From assembly GCA_012317185.1 (NCBI GenBank), contig CP048838.1, forward strand, positions 1,302,001 through 1,366,000: a DNA stretch of 64,000 bases. The letters run 5' to 3'. The stretch comes from [Clostridium] innocuum (GTDB lineage Bacteria > Bacillota_I > Bacilli_A > Erysipelotrichales > Erysipelotrichaceae). A program made the translations under genes and the position numbers. This document shows, piece by piece, positions 25,674 through 35,420 of this stretch; within the stretch, counting starts at the first letter, position 1; each line of letters starts with the position of its first letter. The notes under the pieces are model-generated. The model did not search any database. It saw only the letters and a list, made by a program, of their open reading frames with translations, and was not told the DNA's origin.

Positions 25674-27386
25674 ATGAACGAAAACAAAAAAATGGTCGAA
25701 CATGGACCGAAAGGTTTGAAACGGATACCGATCGGTATCTCAGATTATCGAAAATTGAAAACGGGAGATTATTATATCGTCGATAAATCCTTATTGATAA
25801 AAGAATTTTTGGATAGTGGCGCAGAAGTTACATTGGTGACCCGTCCTCGCCGATTTGGAAAAACATTGAATATGAGTATGATGGCAGAATTCTTCGACAT
25901 CACGAAGGATTCAAAGGATATCTTCAAGGATACGGCGATCATGGATACAGAATATGTTCGTGAGATGAACCAATATCCTACAATCTTCCTGAGCTTTGCG
26001 GATGCGAAAAATAGCCAAACAAATGTCGTCATGCAGATAAAATCCCAGCTTTTGAAGGAGTATCAAAAGAACAAGCAGTTATTCAAAGAAATCGATATGT
26101 TTGAAAAACCCAGATTCGAATTGATTATGAAGGGACTTTCCAATCTACAGGACGGATCCCTGGAGACGGTGCCGAATGCAATCAGTTTTTTGACAGAAAA
26201 ACTTCATCAGTATTACGCAAAAAGAGTTATGTTATTCATCGACGAATACGACATGCCATTTATAGAATCTCATATACATGGATTTTATAATAAAGTACAT
26301 TCTTCTTTGTCAGTTATGTTAAGTAGTGCATTGAAAGATAATTCATATTTACAATATGCAATGTTGACGGGAATACAGCGGGTCGTGAAGGAGAATATCT
26401 TTTCCGGTTTGAATAACCCGGAGGTGCGTACAGTAAGTGATCCAGCATACTCCCAGCATTTTGGTTTTATGAAGGAAGAAGCAGAAGCTTTATTGAAGTA
26501 TTATGGCTTAGAATGTTCTGAAGAAGTGAAGGCAATGTATGATGGCTATTATATCGGTGGAACTGAAATATATAATCCCTGGTCTATCATCAATTATGCG
26601 AAGAATCATAAACTGATTCCCTATTGGGTGAACGTAAGCTCTAATCAGCTTATAAAAAAAGCAATGGCGGAAATGAAGAAGGAACCAGGAGAGAACGGTA
26701 AAAGTAAGTCTGAGTTTGAAACCAAGTATGAAGAGCTGATAGAAAATAAGCAGGTGGAGACCGTCTTAGATCTTGAAAGATGTTTCTATGAAGAAGCGGA
26801 TACCGCAAGTCTATGGGGGCTTTTCGTAAATGCCGGATATCTGACCATAAGACAAGAAAAATCGAGTACGTATTTGTTGGAGATTCCCAACAATGAAGTC
26901 GCAGAAGAGTTCCAAAGACTGACCTTGAATTATTTAAATAAAGACTATGACACGTTTACTATGATGATACGAGGTCTATATGATAAAGAACCAGGTGAAT
27001 TCTTAAAAAACTATCAGAGCTTTCTTTTAGGTTCTACAAGTTATCATGATCTGATCAGCGAAAACAGTTATCACACCCTTCTGTTAGGGATGTGTGCCTG
27101 TCTGTATGCGGATTATGAGGTGAAGAGTAATCGAGAAGATGGAAAAGGCAGATATGATATCCTCCTGCAAAGCAAGACGGACAAGTATCCTTCCTATATC
27201 ATCGAATTGAAGTATTTAAAGAAGGAAGAATATGATAAGCATCCAGAGCTGTTGAAGGAAAAATGTGAGGAAGCTTTACAACAGATTGAAACGAACCGTT
27301 ATGATGTTACGCTGCATGGACAAGTCATCCATATCGCATTGGCACATAGTGGTAAAGATGTAGAGATGCTTTGGAAAAAAGCTTGA
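25674..27386 (+). CDS. AAA-ATPase-like protein with C-terminal PD-(D/E)XK nuclease domain
   Basis: 570 residues of the widespread 'AAA-ATPase-like plus DUF1703' family. The N-terminal part has 'LKRIPIGISDYRKL' and the Walker A-like 'TRPRRFGKTLNMSMM' near 50-64, then 'VMLFIDEYDMPF' (Walker B) near 183-194. The C-terminal domain has 'EDGKGRYDILLQ' and 'YIIELKYLK' near 485-515, the D..ExK pattern of PD-(D/E)XK enzymes. Function is unproven; these genes behave like mobile cargo and are common in gut Firmicutes. ATG 25674 was preferred because TGGAG lies nine bases upstream behind the GCGG hairpin. Confidence 0.8.
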   Translation: MNENKKMVEHGPKGLKRIPIGISDYRKLKTGDYYIVDKSLLIKEFLDSGAEVTLVTRPRRFGKTLNMSMMAEFFDITKDSKDIFKDTAIMDTEYVREMNQYPTIFLSFADAKNSQTNVVMQIKSQLLKEYQKNKQLFKEIDMFEKPRFELIMKGLSNLQDGSLETVPNAISFLTEKLHQYYAKRVMLFIDEYDMPFIESHIHGFYNKVHSSLSVMLSSALKDNSYLQYAMLTGIQRVVKENIFSGLNNPEVRTVSDPAYSQHFGFMKEEAEALLKYYGLECSEEVKAMYDGYYIGGTEIYNPWSIINYAKNHKLIPYWVNVSSNQLIKKAMAEMKKEPGENGKSKSEFETKYEELIENKQVETVLDLERCFYEEADTASLWGLFVNAGYLTIRQEKSSTYLLEIPNNEVAEEFQRLTLNYLNKDYDTFTMMIRGLYDKEPGEFLKNYQSFLLGSTSYHDLISENSYHTLLLGMCACLYADYEVKSNREDGKGRYDILLQSKTDKYPSYIIELKYLKKEEYDKHPELLKEKCEEALQQIETNRYDVTLHGQVIHIALAHSGKDVEMLWKKA

Positions 27387-27402
27387 TGGACGATGTTCCA
27401 CG

Positions 27403-27425
27403 TAACATGGCAACTTGCCGGGTAA
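27403..27425. repeat. interspersed palindrome copy (imperfect)
   Basis: TAACATGGCAACTTGCCGGGTAA, 16 bases after the ATPase stop, followed by the hairpin GCGG-CAGAA-CCGC and GGAGG of the next gene. Confidence 0.75.
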
Positions 27426-27462
27426 GCAGAGGATAGCGGCAGAACCGCACGGAGGAAGAGCG

Positions 27463-27906
27463 ATGAATCTAAATGAAGCAGCATTATTATGTGGGATTCA
27501 GATGCGACCAGTACTTAAAAGTGACGAATTCGTAATCGAACGAAGTGAGGTAGAAAACCTAACGGAAGCGCTGGAACATTTGTTAGAGGAAGGCTATGTA
27601 AGATATGAAGATATCGACCAAGGAGCAGTAATAGATACATTAAACAGTATCCGACCGGAGTCAGTCTTTTTGAATATAGAGGCTCTCATAAGAGAACTCG
27701 GAGGTGTGCAGCTATTCTGCTATATACCTACAAAAAAAGGCTTAGAAGCAGTGACGGAATTTGAGCATCTAAGACAATATATGATCTATCCAGAGCTGCC
27801 CAAGGAAATGACGCTGGGAAAATACCAACATGACTACGAAAAAGAAGAAGAAAAATTTAAACGAGAATTTATAAAAAAATATTTTGCAAAGCTGAAGAAA
27901 AAATAA
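27463..27906 (+). CDS. hypothetical protein
   Basis: 147 residues, soluble, with an acidic helical first part ('ENLTEALEHLLEEGYVRYED') and a very charged end ('YEKEEEKFKREFIKKYFAKL'). Not recognised. It begins after a palindrome and the GCGG/CCGC hairpin, the same short leader as the ATPase gene. Confidence 0.55.
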   Translation: MNLNEAALLCGIQMRPVLKSDEFVIERSEVENLTEALEHLLEEGYVRYEDIDQGAVIDTLNSIRPESVFLNIEALIRELGGVQLFCYIPTKKGLEAVTEFEHLRQYMIYPELPKEMTLGKYQHDYEKEEEKFKREFIKKYFAKLKKK

Positions 27907-27948
27907 ATCGATAAAAAAGTCTAAATGGGTGATAAGGAGGCAAAGAAC

Positions 27949-28935
27949 ATGAAGAAATTATTAAGTATCGCTGCGATGGCAGCTCTCGTATTGACAGGAT
28001 GCAACAAGGATTTAAAAGTCACACCGACAGACAAGCTGACTGTGGAATATGGTGATAAACTCGACAACAACAAACTCTTTGACGCAAAAAAATCTGATAA
28101 AAATATCAAAGTAGATAAAGTACAGGATTTTAATGCAAAGAAAGTTGGAGATCAGACCTTGAAGGTCACATTTACGGATGGGGACAAGACTATCCAGAAA
28201 GATGTGAAGATCACAGTTAAAGATACGAAGAAACCTGAAATTGTACTGAAAAAGGATAAAGTCACAATCGCAGCTGGTGATAAGCTCGATCTGAAAGACA
28301 ATGTAAAATCAGTAAAGGATCCCGTAGATGGTGTTTTGAAATACAGCGGTAAAGAAATAAAAAAATCTGGCTACTACATTGATAAAGGAAAATTAAACAC
28401 AAAGAAAGCCGGAACTTATGAAGTCATTATAAAAGCATTTGATGCTAACGGAAACAAGACAGAGAAAAAATTCAAAGTCATCGTAAAGAAAAAAGAAGAG
28501 GCAAAAGCAACTACTGAAGGGCAGAAAGCTGAAACAGCCCCAAATAACAGTAATACAGGACAGCAATCACAGACATCCTCTTCATCTACAGGTAATCAAA
28601 CTGCAGGAACGAGCGGAGGACAAGGAAGCAGCACTGCGAATACCGGAGGCTCCTCCGGTTCCAATGGAGCGCAGAATTCCTCTCCTTCACAGGCAAAGCC
28701 GTCAACACCTACTCCGGCACCTTCAGCTCCGCATATCACATATGATGGTAGAAAACAAGGTTTACCTATTTCTATGCAATCACCTATATTTGATGATCCA
28801 AGGGCTGCTGAAGCATGGGCCGATCAATTCTTTGGTACTCTGGATGAAAGTAGTCCATATTATAATTTAGGATATAGCTCTTGTTATATAGGTTACAGTG
28901 ATGGAACTGAAAAATATTCAATATATTGGTATTAA
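27949..28935 (+). CDS. lipoprotein with two Ig-like (DUF5011-type) domains
   Basis: 328 residues. Lipobox 'MAALVLTGC' at the start. Two Ig-like repeats follow: the first about 25-95 ('LTVEYGDKL' to 'KDVKITVKDTKKPEI'), the second about 96-180 ('VTIAAGDKLDLKDNVKSVKD' to 'KTEKKFKVIVKK'). Then come a Ser/Thr/Gly/Asn-rich linker and a C-terminal aromatic patch. Such repeats sit on surface and adhesion proteins. A similar arrangement is in the protein at 55,411. It ends at a pair of terminators. Confidence 0.8.
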   Translation: MKKLLSIAAMAALVLTGCNKDLKVTPTDKLTVEYGDKLDNNKLFDAKKSDKNIKVDKVQDFNAKKVGDQTLKVTFTDGDKTIQKDVKITVKDTKKPEIVLKKDKVTIAAGDKLDLKDNVKSVKDPVDGVLKYSGKEIKKSGYYIDKGKLNTKKAGTYEVIIKAFDANGNKTEKKFKVIVKKKEEAKATTEGQKAETAPNNSNTGQQSQTSSSSTGNQTAGTSGGQGSSTANTGGSSGSNGAQNSSPSQAKPSTPTPAPSAPHITYDGRKQGLPISMQSPIFDDPRAAEAWADQFFGTLDESSPYYNLGYSSCYIGYSDGTEKYSIYWY

Positions 28936-28952
28936 AATCATTTAACAATAAG

Positions 28953-28977
28953 GAAGCGTAAATATCGCTTCTTTTTT
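28953..28977 (+). terminator. rho-independent terminator
   Basis: GAAGCG-TAAATAT-CGCTTC followed by TTTTTT, 18 bases after the lipoprotein stop. Confidence 0.75.
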
Positions 28978-28991
28978 GTTAATAGAAAATC

Positions 28992-29017
28992 AAGACGGAC
29001 AGTTGTTCGTCTTTTTT
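28992..29017 (+). terminator. second rho-independent terminator
   Basis: AAGACG pairs with CGTCTT around a ten-base loop, followed by TTTT. Together with the hairpin at 28953 it insulates the pilus operon. Confidence 0.65.
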
Positions 29018-29167
29018 ATTGGAGGTGACTATATGAATTATTTCAAGGTGAGGTATGACTCGCAGCTGCGCGTAGCGTAAGGCGAATACAGGAAAAGGTT
29101 TCATGTATATCATTGTATGAGTAATGCCTATATAAAAAGTAAGTGTAAATTTATGGAGGAAAACAAG

Positions 29168-31669
29168 ATGCGGAAGAAATTAAAAAGTATCGTCATGATA
29201 TTCGCTTCGATCTTGCTATGTGGATCTAATATGTTGTCCACGGTAACGATCAAAGCCAATGTCACAAAGCTGGAAGATACCGGATACTGGCATAGTGGAC
29301 AAGCGCACAATCCAGATAATCCTGCGCAAACTGCATGGTTCGATCATCAAAAGATTGAAAAGATCCATGTCGAACAAGGTGTCGGTGTATGCAGTGAGCC
29401 TTGGGAAGTAATCAATGGTTGGAGTGGATATTCAACATCTTATTCTGATAAAGAACATATCGCTAAAATTTGGTACTATGCTTATGTCAACACCAATCAA
29501 TCGAAATGGAATTATGCTGTTGGCCAGCTGATGGTGTGGGAATATCTAGGATATAAACCTACGGATCATAATATCCCTAATTATGAAAAGCGAAAAGCTG
29601 AAGTCAATACAATGATTAAGAATATGAAAAAGCGTCCTAGCTTCAATGGGGAAACTGTTACCTTGAATGCTGGGGAAAGCATTACACTGACAGACACCAA
29701 TAACGTCCTGCAGGATTTCAAAGGTAAAGAAAGTATTCCGAAAGGACTTAGTGTAAAACGAAGTGGAAATAAGTTAACGATTACCGCCAGCTCCAAAGCT
29801 AATGATAACAGTACATATAGTTTGGATAAGGTCAAGCCGGAAATGATTGGACAATCCATCGTCCATCGAAAACCAGGCGGACAAGATATTATCAAACCCA
29901 TGCTCTTAGACCCAGGAACATTCAAACTAAAAATTCAGGTCAACAAGTATGGTGCACTAAAGATCACGAAACAGGATGAAGATGGGAATATGGTTCCTAA
30001 TACTTCCTTCAAGGTATCTAAAAATGCCGATATGTCTTCCCCGATCGGAACCTACAAAACAGGCTCTGATGGTACTGTTACGGTAAATAATCTCGCACCT
30101 TCGACTTACTATATCCAGGAGAGCGCTGTACCGAATCATCTGATTCTGGACAAGACGATCCATACGGTAAGTGTATCTGCCAATAAGACGGCCTCTTTCA
30201 CTGCTCGTAATGGTTGGAAGAAAGGGCGTGTCCAGATCCGTAAGGTCGATACGGATTCCAAGAAACAAGTCGCAGGTGCGACGTATGCGATCTTCAACCA
30301 ACAAGGTCAGGAGCTTCAGCGCCTCGTTACGAAGGCATCCGGTTATTCTCTGTCCGGGTATCTGCGTGTCGGGCAGTATTATGTGCAAGAAGTCATTGCG
30401 CCAAAAGGATATACGCTCAATAAGACGAAATACCCTGTCACGATTTCCAATAATAACCAGACCATTACCGTGACAGGCACAGATAAAAGCCAGTCCGGCA
30501 CATTGAAACTATCCAAGGCAGATAGTAAGACGAATAAAAAACCACAGGGAGACGCAACGCTACAGGGTGCTGTCTATGAGTTGCGGGCGAAGGAGAATAT
30601 CCTGGATCCTGCTGACAGATCCGTAAAATACAAAAAAGGTGCGCTGGTCGCAACGCTGACCACGGATAAGAATGGTAATGCCACGAAAACAGGTCTCTAT
30701 CTGGGAAAATACACCATGAAGGAGACGAAGGCCAGTCCGGGATACCGCCTGGACCCTAAGTCATATGATGTGACGATCAATCCTGCAGCACAAACGACCA
30801 GCGTCATCACAGTTTCTAAAAATGTCCTTGAAGATATCATCAAGTTGCGGATCCATAAGGTCCAGGAAGAGCCTAAGCTGAATATCCCGAATACGATCTT
30901 CACCTTCACAAAACCGAATGGAACTACCTCAGAAGTAAAAACAGATAAGAACGGCTCCATCCAGTTCGTCGGTCTTCGCCCGGGTGTCTATATATTGAAG
31001 GAAAAAGCTGTCATGGATGGCTATGATATCAATCGTACCGAAGTACGTTTTGAAGTGTTATCCGGTGGTGGCGTCAAGGTACTGACAGACCTGACGAATA
31101 CAGGCATTACCTTCCAGAAGACAGATGCATTCGATGGCATCATGACCGTGCGTGATAAGGTATCTCCGTTCACGTTGAAGATCACGAAGCTCAACGACCA
31201 CAAGCAGCTGCTGGACGGTGCGGAATTTACGCTATACAGCGATAAAGCGTGCACAAAGGTAGTCGCAAAGAGAACCTCATATAACGGTGTATTGAGCTTT
31301 GCCGGACTGAAGGATCGAACGAAGTATTACCTCAAAGAAACGAAAGCACCGGATGGATACCGTATCCCACTAGATCCGGATACGAAACAGCCTCATATCT
31401 ATGAGATCGAGACTGTCTCTTCCCCGGTCAATGAGCTGTTCGAGTTATGGGTAGATGGTAAGAAATATACACCGAAAGATACGGTCACGACAGGTGCTAT
31501 CCGCATCGAGGGTACGAAGAAAACAAGAGTCGTACATATGGAGATCGTGAATATGGTAGGTATCAAATTGCCGGAAACAGGCAGTGATCTCATGTTCCCG
31601 ATGTTTATCATAGGCATGGGGTTGATGTTCTTAGGGAGAAAAAGCTTACGAGGAGGAGTTAGAGAATGA
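29168..31669 (+). CDS. LPXTG pilus-tip adhesin with thioester domain and SpaA-like repeats
   Basis: 833 residues. Signal peptide, then an N-terminal domain with 'GVGVCSEPWEVI' (Cys near residue 75) and 'YAVGQLMVWEYLGY', the Cys and Gln pattern of internal thioester adhesins. Repeats of SpaA/Cna-B type follow, each ending in 'YYIQESAVP', 'YYVQEVIAPKGY', 'YTMKETKASPGY' or 'YYLKETKAPDGY', with expected Lys-Asn isopeptide bonds. The C-terminus is 'GIKLPETGSD', a hydrophobic helix and basic residues, a full sortase signal. GGAGG lies upstream of ATG 29168. First gene of the pilus operon; it probably binds host or partner cells covalently. Confidence 0.88.
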   Translation: MRKKLKSIVMIFASILLCGSNMLSTVTIKANVTKLEDTGYWHSGQAHNPDNPAQTAWFDHQKIEKIHVEQGVGVCSEPWEVINGWSGYSTSYSDKEHIAKIWYYAYVNTNQSKWNYAVGQLMVWEYLGYKPTDHNIPNYEKRKAEVNTMIKNMKKRPSFNGETVTLNAGESITLTDTNNVLQDFKGKESIPKGLSVKRSGNKLTITASSKANDNSTYSLDKVKPEMIGQSIVHRKPGGQDIIKPMLLDPGTFKLKIQVNKYGALKITKQDEDGNMVPNTSFKVSKNADMSSPIGTYKTGSDGTVTVNNLAPSTYYIQESAVPNHLILDKTIHTVSVSANKTASFTARNGWKKGRVQIRKVDTDSKKQVAGATYAIFNQQGQELQRLVTKASGYSLSGYLRVGQYYVQEVIAPKGYTLNKTKYPVTISNNNQTITVTGTDKSQSGTLKLSKADSKTNKKPQGDATLQGAVYELRAKENILDPADRSVKYKKGALVATLTTDKNGNATKTGLYLGKYTMKETKASPGYRLDPKSYDVTINPAAQTTSVITVSKNVLEDIIKLRIHKVQEEPKLNIPNTIFTFTKPNGTTSEVKTDKNGSIQFVGLRPGVYILKEKAVMDGYDINRTEVRFEVLSGGGVKVLTDLTNTGITFQKTDAFDGIMTVRDKVSPFTLKITKLNDHKQLLDGAEFTLYSDKACTKVVAKRTSYNGVLSFAGLKDRTKYYLKETKAPDGYRIPLDPDTKQPHIYEIETVSSPVNELFELWVDGKKYTPKDTVTTGAIRIEGTKKTRVVHMEIVNMVGIKLPETGSDLMFPMFIIGMGLMFLGRKSLRGGVRE

Positions 31670-33519
31670 ATAAAAAGAACGTAATGAAATATCTGGGGAT
31701 CCCTGCTCTGGCGACAGGGATGCTGTTATCCGGTGCACTACCGGCATTGACCATCACTAGTCTGGTGATCCATGCAGCTCAGGAGATCACGACGCCGGGT
31801 GGCATCGTAGACCTGAAGAAAGGCGGTGCTGCCATCACCATCGAAGCGAATGAAGGACAATCGCTCATAGGAAAGAAGTTTCGTCTGTATCAGCTGTTCT
31901 CTGTAAAGAATGCAGCGCATCTGGAAAGTGTGAACTATACCTGGACACCTGCCTATAAGGATGTCCTGCAGAAGGTCATCGGAAAACGCTTGAACAAACC
32001 GGCAAAGGAAGTGACGGAATATGAAGCAGTCGACTACATCCAGTCTTTAAACAATCATAAGGTGGAAGGTGCTGTGACAGAACAGAAGTTGGAAGGAAGA
32101 TACAGCGAATTCCGCTATTTCATCGAAGAGATCACTACAGAGTTGCGTACACAGAAGAAACAAGGGACCGATATCCATGTCACGGAGACGATGGATAACG
32201 GCAATATCCGTTTCGACGGTCTGGATTTCGGATACTACATCACCGATGAGATATCTGATAATGCAGGGACGCACTCCGCAAGCTCTCTGTGTATGGTAAA
32301 TACGGCTAATCCGAATGCTGCTGTAAAGATCAAATCCGATTATCCTTCGATCACGAAGAAGATACAGGAGGATGACCACAAAGAAGAGATCGGCGCAGAT
32401 GGATGGAACGATATCGGAGATTATGAGATCGGTCAGACCGTTCCGTATCGTTATGATACCGCTGTACCGGATATGAATGGATATCACAGCTATTACTTCG
32501 CTTTCCATGACAAGATGGATAAAGCACTGACCTTTGACCCGGATACCGTGAAGATCCAGATCATGGATGGAAAGAAGACCTATGATGTCGATCCCAGCGA
32601 ATACAATATATTGGAAAATGTAGAAGGAACGACGTTCAAGATAGAGATCGAAGACCTGAAGAAGATCGTAGACCGCGAGTTCCCGGAAGGCATGAACAAA
32701 GACAAGGAGAACGTCTATGGACAGAAGATCGTCCTTCGCTATGATGCCAAGCTGAACGATGAGGCTGCCAAGGATACCGGAAGACCGGGCTTCGAGAACA
32801 GTGTGAAGCTGGAGTTCTCCAATGACCCGGATGCGGATGGTGTCGGAAAGACCGGAGAGACACCGTGGGATACGGTCGTGTGCTTCACCTATAAGCTGAA
32901 CGTATCGAAGGTCAATGACCATGACGCACCGTTGAAGGACGCAAGATTCCGTCTGTACAGTGATGCGGACTGTACGAAGGAAGTATATCTGAAACGTACT
33001 CCTGACGGTTATAACGTGATCAACCGTGATTCTGTAGGCGGTAATGATCATGACGGTGGAACACAGCCGAAGGAAGCCGTCGAGATCGTCACACCTTTGG
33101 ATGGCAATTTCACGATCTATGGTCTCGATCAGGGGGTGTATTACCTTTCGGAGGTAGAAGCACCGGATGGATATCGCCGTTTATTGGATCCGATCGTATT
33201 GACGGTAAGACCGACCTATACGAACGATAGAAACAGCTACGCAGCCGGCGAAGGCGCAACGGATAAGATCCTGCAGAAGCTGGAGGCAACTGCACATTTC
33301 AAAGAATTCTATGATGGTGCGACTACGGAAAAAGATAATAAACTGGAGACAGATGCGACGCAAGGTTCCATGAATCTAACGGTAGTAAACAAAGTAGGAA
33401 GCAAGCTGCCGGTCACAGGATCACAGCTGACGATCGTCATGGTCGCTCTTGGGGCAGGGCTGATGATCGCCGGTTATGGTATCCACAGAAAGAGAAGCCA
33501 TGTGGATGATGGGAAATGA
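31666..33519 (+). CDS. major pilin, LPXTG isopeptide-forming fimbrial protein
   Basis: 617 residues. Signal peptide, an N-terminal domain with 'FRLYQLFSVKNAAH', a middle domain of FctA/SpaA major-pilin type ('SVKLEFSNDPDADG', 'DTVVCFTYKLNVSKVND'), a SpaA-like repeat with 'VYYLSEVEAPDGY', and the sorting signal 'SKLPVTGSQ' plus hydrophobic helix and basic tail. It should be the shaft subunit polymerised by the class C sortase downstream. Its ATG overlaps the stop of the adhesin gene (ATGA). Confidence 0.88.
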   Translation: MNKKNVMKYLGIPALATGMLLSGALPALTITSLVIHAAQEITTPGGIVDLKKGGAAITIEANEGQSLIGKKFRLYQLFSVKNAAHLESVNYTWTPAYKDVLQKVIGKRLNKPAKEVTEYEAVDYIQSLNNHKVEGAVTEQKLEGRYSEFRYFIEEITTELRTQKKQGTDIHVTETMDNGNIRFDGLDFGYYITDEISDNAGTHSASSLCMVNTANPNAAVKIKSDYPSITKKIQEDDHKEEIGADGWNDIGDYEIGQTVPYRYDTAVPDMNGYHSYYFAFHDKMDKALTFDPDTVKIQIMDGKKTYDVDPSEYNILENVEGTTFKIEIEDLKKIVDREFPEGMNKDKENVYGQKIVLRYDAKLNDEAAKDTGRPGFENSVKLEFSNDPDADGVGKTGETPWDTVVCFTYKLNVSKVNDHDAPLKDARFRLYSDADCTKEVYLKRTPDGYNVINRDSVGGNDHDGGTQPKEAVEIVTPLDGNFTIYGLDQGVYYLSEVEAPDGYRRLLDPIVLTVRPTYTNDRNSYAAGEGATDKILQKLEATAHFKEFYDGATTEKDNKLETDATQGSMNLTVVNKVGSKLPVTGSQLTIVMVALGAGLMIAGYGIHRKRSHVDDGK

Positions 33520-34370
33520 AGCGTGAAAAAAGATCCGGAAGACGATGGTGGAGCATAGCGATCATCCTTGTCGGCTTTCTGATCTGCAGCTATCCCATAG
33601 TGAGTGGTCTGTATCAGCGAAGTGTACAGTCCGATTCCCTGAAGACATATTCCAAAGCGCTGCGCCGCAATGAAGATCAGGTGGAAGGTCTGGTGAAGGC
33701 GGCAGATACCTATAACGATATGCTCTTTCAAACGCAGGGGAACTATATCCAAGGTATCAGTGACAAGTATCTGACAGAGAAGGCTTATGAAAAACAGTTG
33801 CGATTGAAGGACAGCGATGTCATGGCACGCATCGAGATACCGAAGATCAGTGTCGATCTTCCTATCTATCACGGTGTGAGTGAGAGCGTCCTGTCAAAAG
33901 GTGTGGGACATCTTCGATCCAGCAGTCTTCCTGTTGGTGGTGAGAGTACACATACGGCATTGAGCGGACATCGTGGTCTTCCATCATCAAAGCTATTTAC
34001 CAGATTAGATGAATTGGAAAAAGGCGATCTCTTCTACATCGATGTACTCGGTAGGATGCTGGCCTATCGAATCTGCGATATCCAAACGACAGATCCACAG
34101 GATACCGATCTGTTGGAGATACAAGAAGGAAGAGACCTCGTGACGCTCATCACCTGTACACCATACGGAATCAATACGAAAAGGCTGCTCATAACAGGAG
34201 AACGAGTGGCTTATGAGAAACAGGAAAAGGAATCGATCCAAGAATCGATGATGTCGATAAGAGAGCTCCTCTTTACGGCAGCGCCCTTTGTGATCGTCAC
34301 ACTCCTGTTGGGAAAAGAGATCTATCATCATAGAATAAGGAGGTCAAAAGAACATGAAGAAGCGAAATAA
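33516..34370 (+). CDS. srtC: class C (pilin-polymerising) sortase
   Basis: 284 residues. Membrane helix near 10-30 and another near the C-terminus. The catalytic histidine is in 'LSGHRGLP' (H152), the cysteine in 'TLITCTPYG' (C214), followed by the arginine in 'NTKRLLI' (about 222). The 'lid' region lies near 80-110. It cross-links pilins through their LPXTG signals. It overlaps the major pilin by four bases and the minor pilin by 17, so all four genes are one operon. Confidence 0.93.
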   Translation: MKREKRSGRRWWSIAIILVGFLICSYPIVSGLYQRSVQSDSLKTYSKALRRNEDQVEGLVKAADTYNDMLFQTQGNYIQGISDKYLTEKAYEKQLRLKDSDVMARIEIPKISVDLPIYHGVSESVLSKGVGHLRSSSLPVGGESTHTALSGHRGLPSSKLFTRLDELEKGDLFYIDVLGRMLAYRICDIQTTDPQDTDLLEIQEGRDLVTLITCTPYGINTKRLLITGERVAYEKQEKESIQESMMSIRELLFTAAPFVIVTLLLGKEIYHHRIRRSKEHEEAK

Positions 34371-35307
34371 GATAGTCTGCATCATGACATTATCGTTGTT
34401 GTCATTATGCTGCATCCGGCCGGTAAGCGCACAGGAAGCACTTCCCCAGCCTATGGATCTTTCTACACAGGAGAAAGGCAGTATCCATGTGGAACTGGAG
34501 GAAACACAAGACAAGTTATCCAGAGAAGGCGTCGGTCTTTCTCTGGCCTATGTCGCAACGATAAAGGAAGGGAGCTATCAGCTTACCGAGGACTATAGCT
34601 CTGCGAATGTGGAACTGAATGCCATCGAAACGGCAGAAGGACTGCAGGAAGCCGCAGATACGTTGCGGCCACTCGTGAAAGACGTGATACAGACGAAACA
34701 GACAAATGTGCAGGGTATCGTAGATTTCACAGATCTGGAGGTAGGTGTCTATCTGTTGTATGTGAGTGATCAGGCGGGCTATGAAACGATACAGCCGACA
34801 CTGATCAGCGTACCGATGTGGGATGAGACCGTCAAACAGATGAACTACCATATCGAAGTATTCCCAAAACATGCGCCTTTACCAGCATTGCATGTGCGGA
34901 AAGTCGATTATTATGATCATAAGAGCATTTTAAAAGAAGCTGAATTTACTCTGTATTCTGATGCGGAGTGCACAGAAGTCATCAAAACAGAAAAGACAGA
35001 TCCGAAGGATGGGGTCGCGTCATTCGATGGACTATTATATCAGACAGTATACATAAAGGAAACGAAGGCTCCTGCCGGTTATCAGCTATCTGATGAGGTC
35101 GTGAAGGTCACGATCGATGACGAATGGGTCAATGGTGACGATAAGCTTCGTACGATCGTCTATGCGGACAGACCACTTCCGGGTGGTGTTGTCAGCACAG
35201 GAGATCATACGAATATATGGTTATTAAGTATCGTAGCTGGTATTACTGGCGCAGCACTCATTTTTGTGGCTTATAAACGCAGAAAAGCAAATAAGGCTGA
35301 ACAGTAG
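34354..35307 (+). CDS. minor pilin with SpaA-like domain and variant sorting signal
   Basis: 317 residues. Signal peptide ending near 'RPVSAQE', an N-terminal domain, then a SpaA-like repeat ('EAEFTLYSDAECTEV' to 'VYIKETKAPAGYQ'). The C-terminal helix is preceded by 'GGVVSTGDHTN' rather than LPXTG, so the sorting motif is V-S-T-G-D. Probably the basal subunit, attached to the wall by a housekeeping sortase. A terminator follows. Confidence 0.8.
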   Translation: MKKRNKIVCIMTLSLLSLCCIRPVSAQEALPQPMDLSTQEKGSIHVELEETQDKLSREGVGLSLAYVATIKEGSYQLTEDYSSANVELNAIETAEGLQEAADTLRPLVKDVIQTKQTNVQGIVDFTDLEVGVYLLYVSDQAGYETIQPTLISVPMWDETVKQMNYHIEVFPKHAPLPALHVRKVDYYDHKSILKEAEFTLYSDAECTEVIKTEKTDPKDGVASFDGLLYQTVYIKETKAPAGYQLSDEVVKVTIDDEWVNGDDKLRTIVYADRPLPGGVVSTGDHTNIWLLSIVAGITGAALIFVAYKRRKANKAEQ

Positions 35308-35320
35308 TCTGTCTTTGCCT

Positions 35321-35353
35321 AAGGGAGATGCAGTTATCTGCATTTCCCCTTTC
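35321..35353 (+). terminator. terminator of the pilus operon
   Basis: AAGGGAGATGCAG and CTGCATTTCCCCTT form a long stem with loop TTAT and a T-rich end, 13 bases after the minor pilin stop. Confidence 0.7.
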
Positions 35354-35420
35354 ATTTGAAGAAGAGGTGCATCATCATGGAGCGATCCTTATCGACATGA
35401 AGGACAGGAGGAGTACTGAA

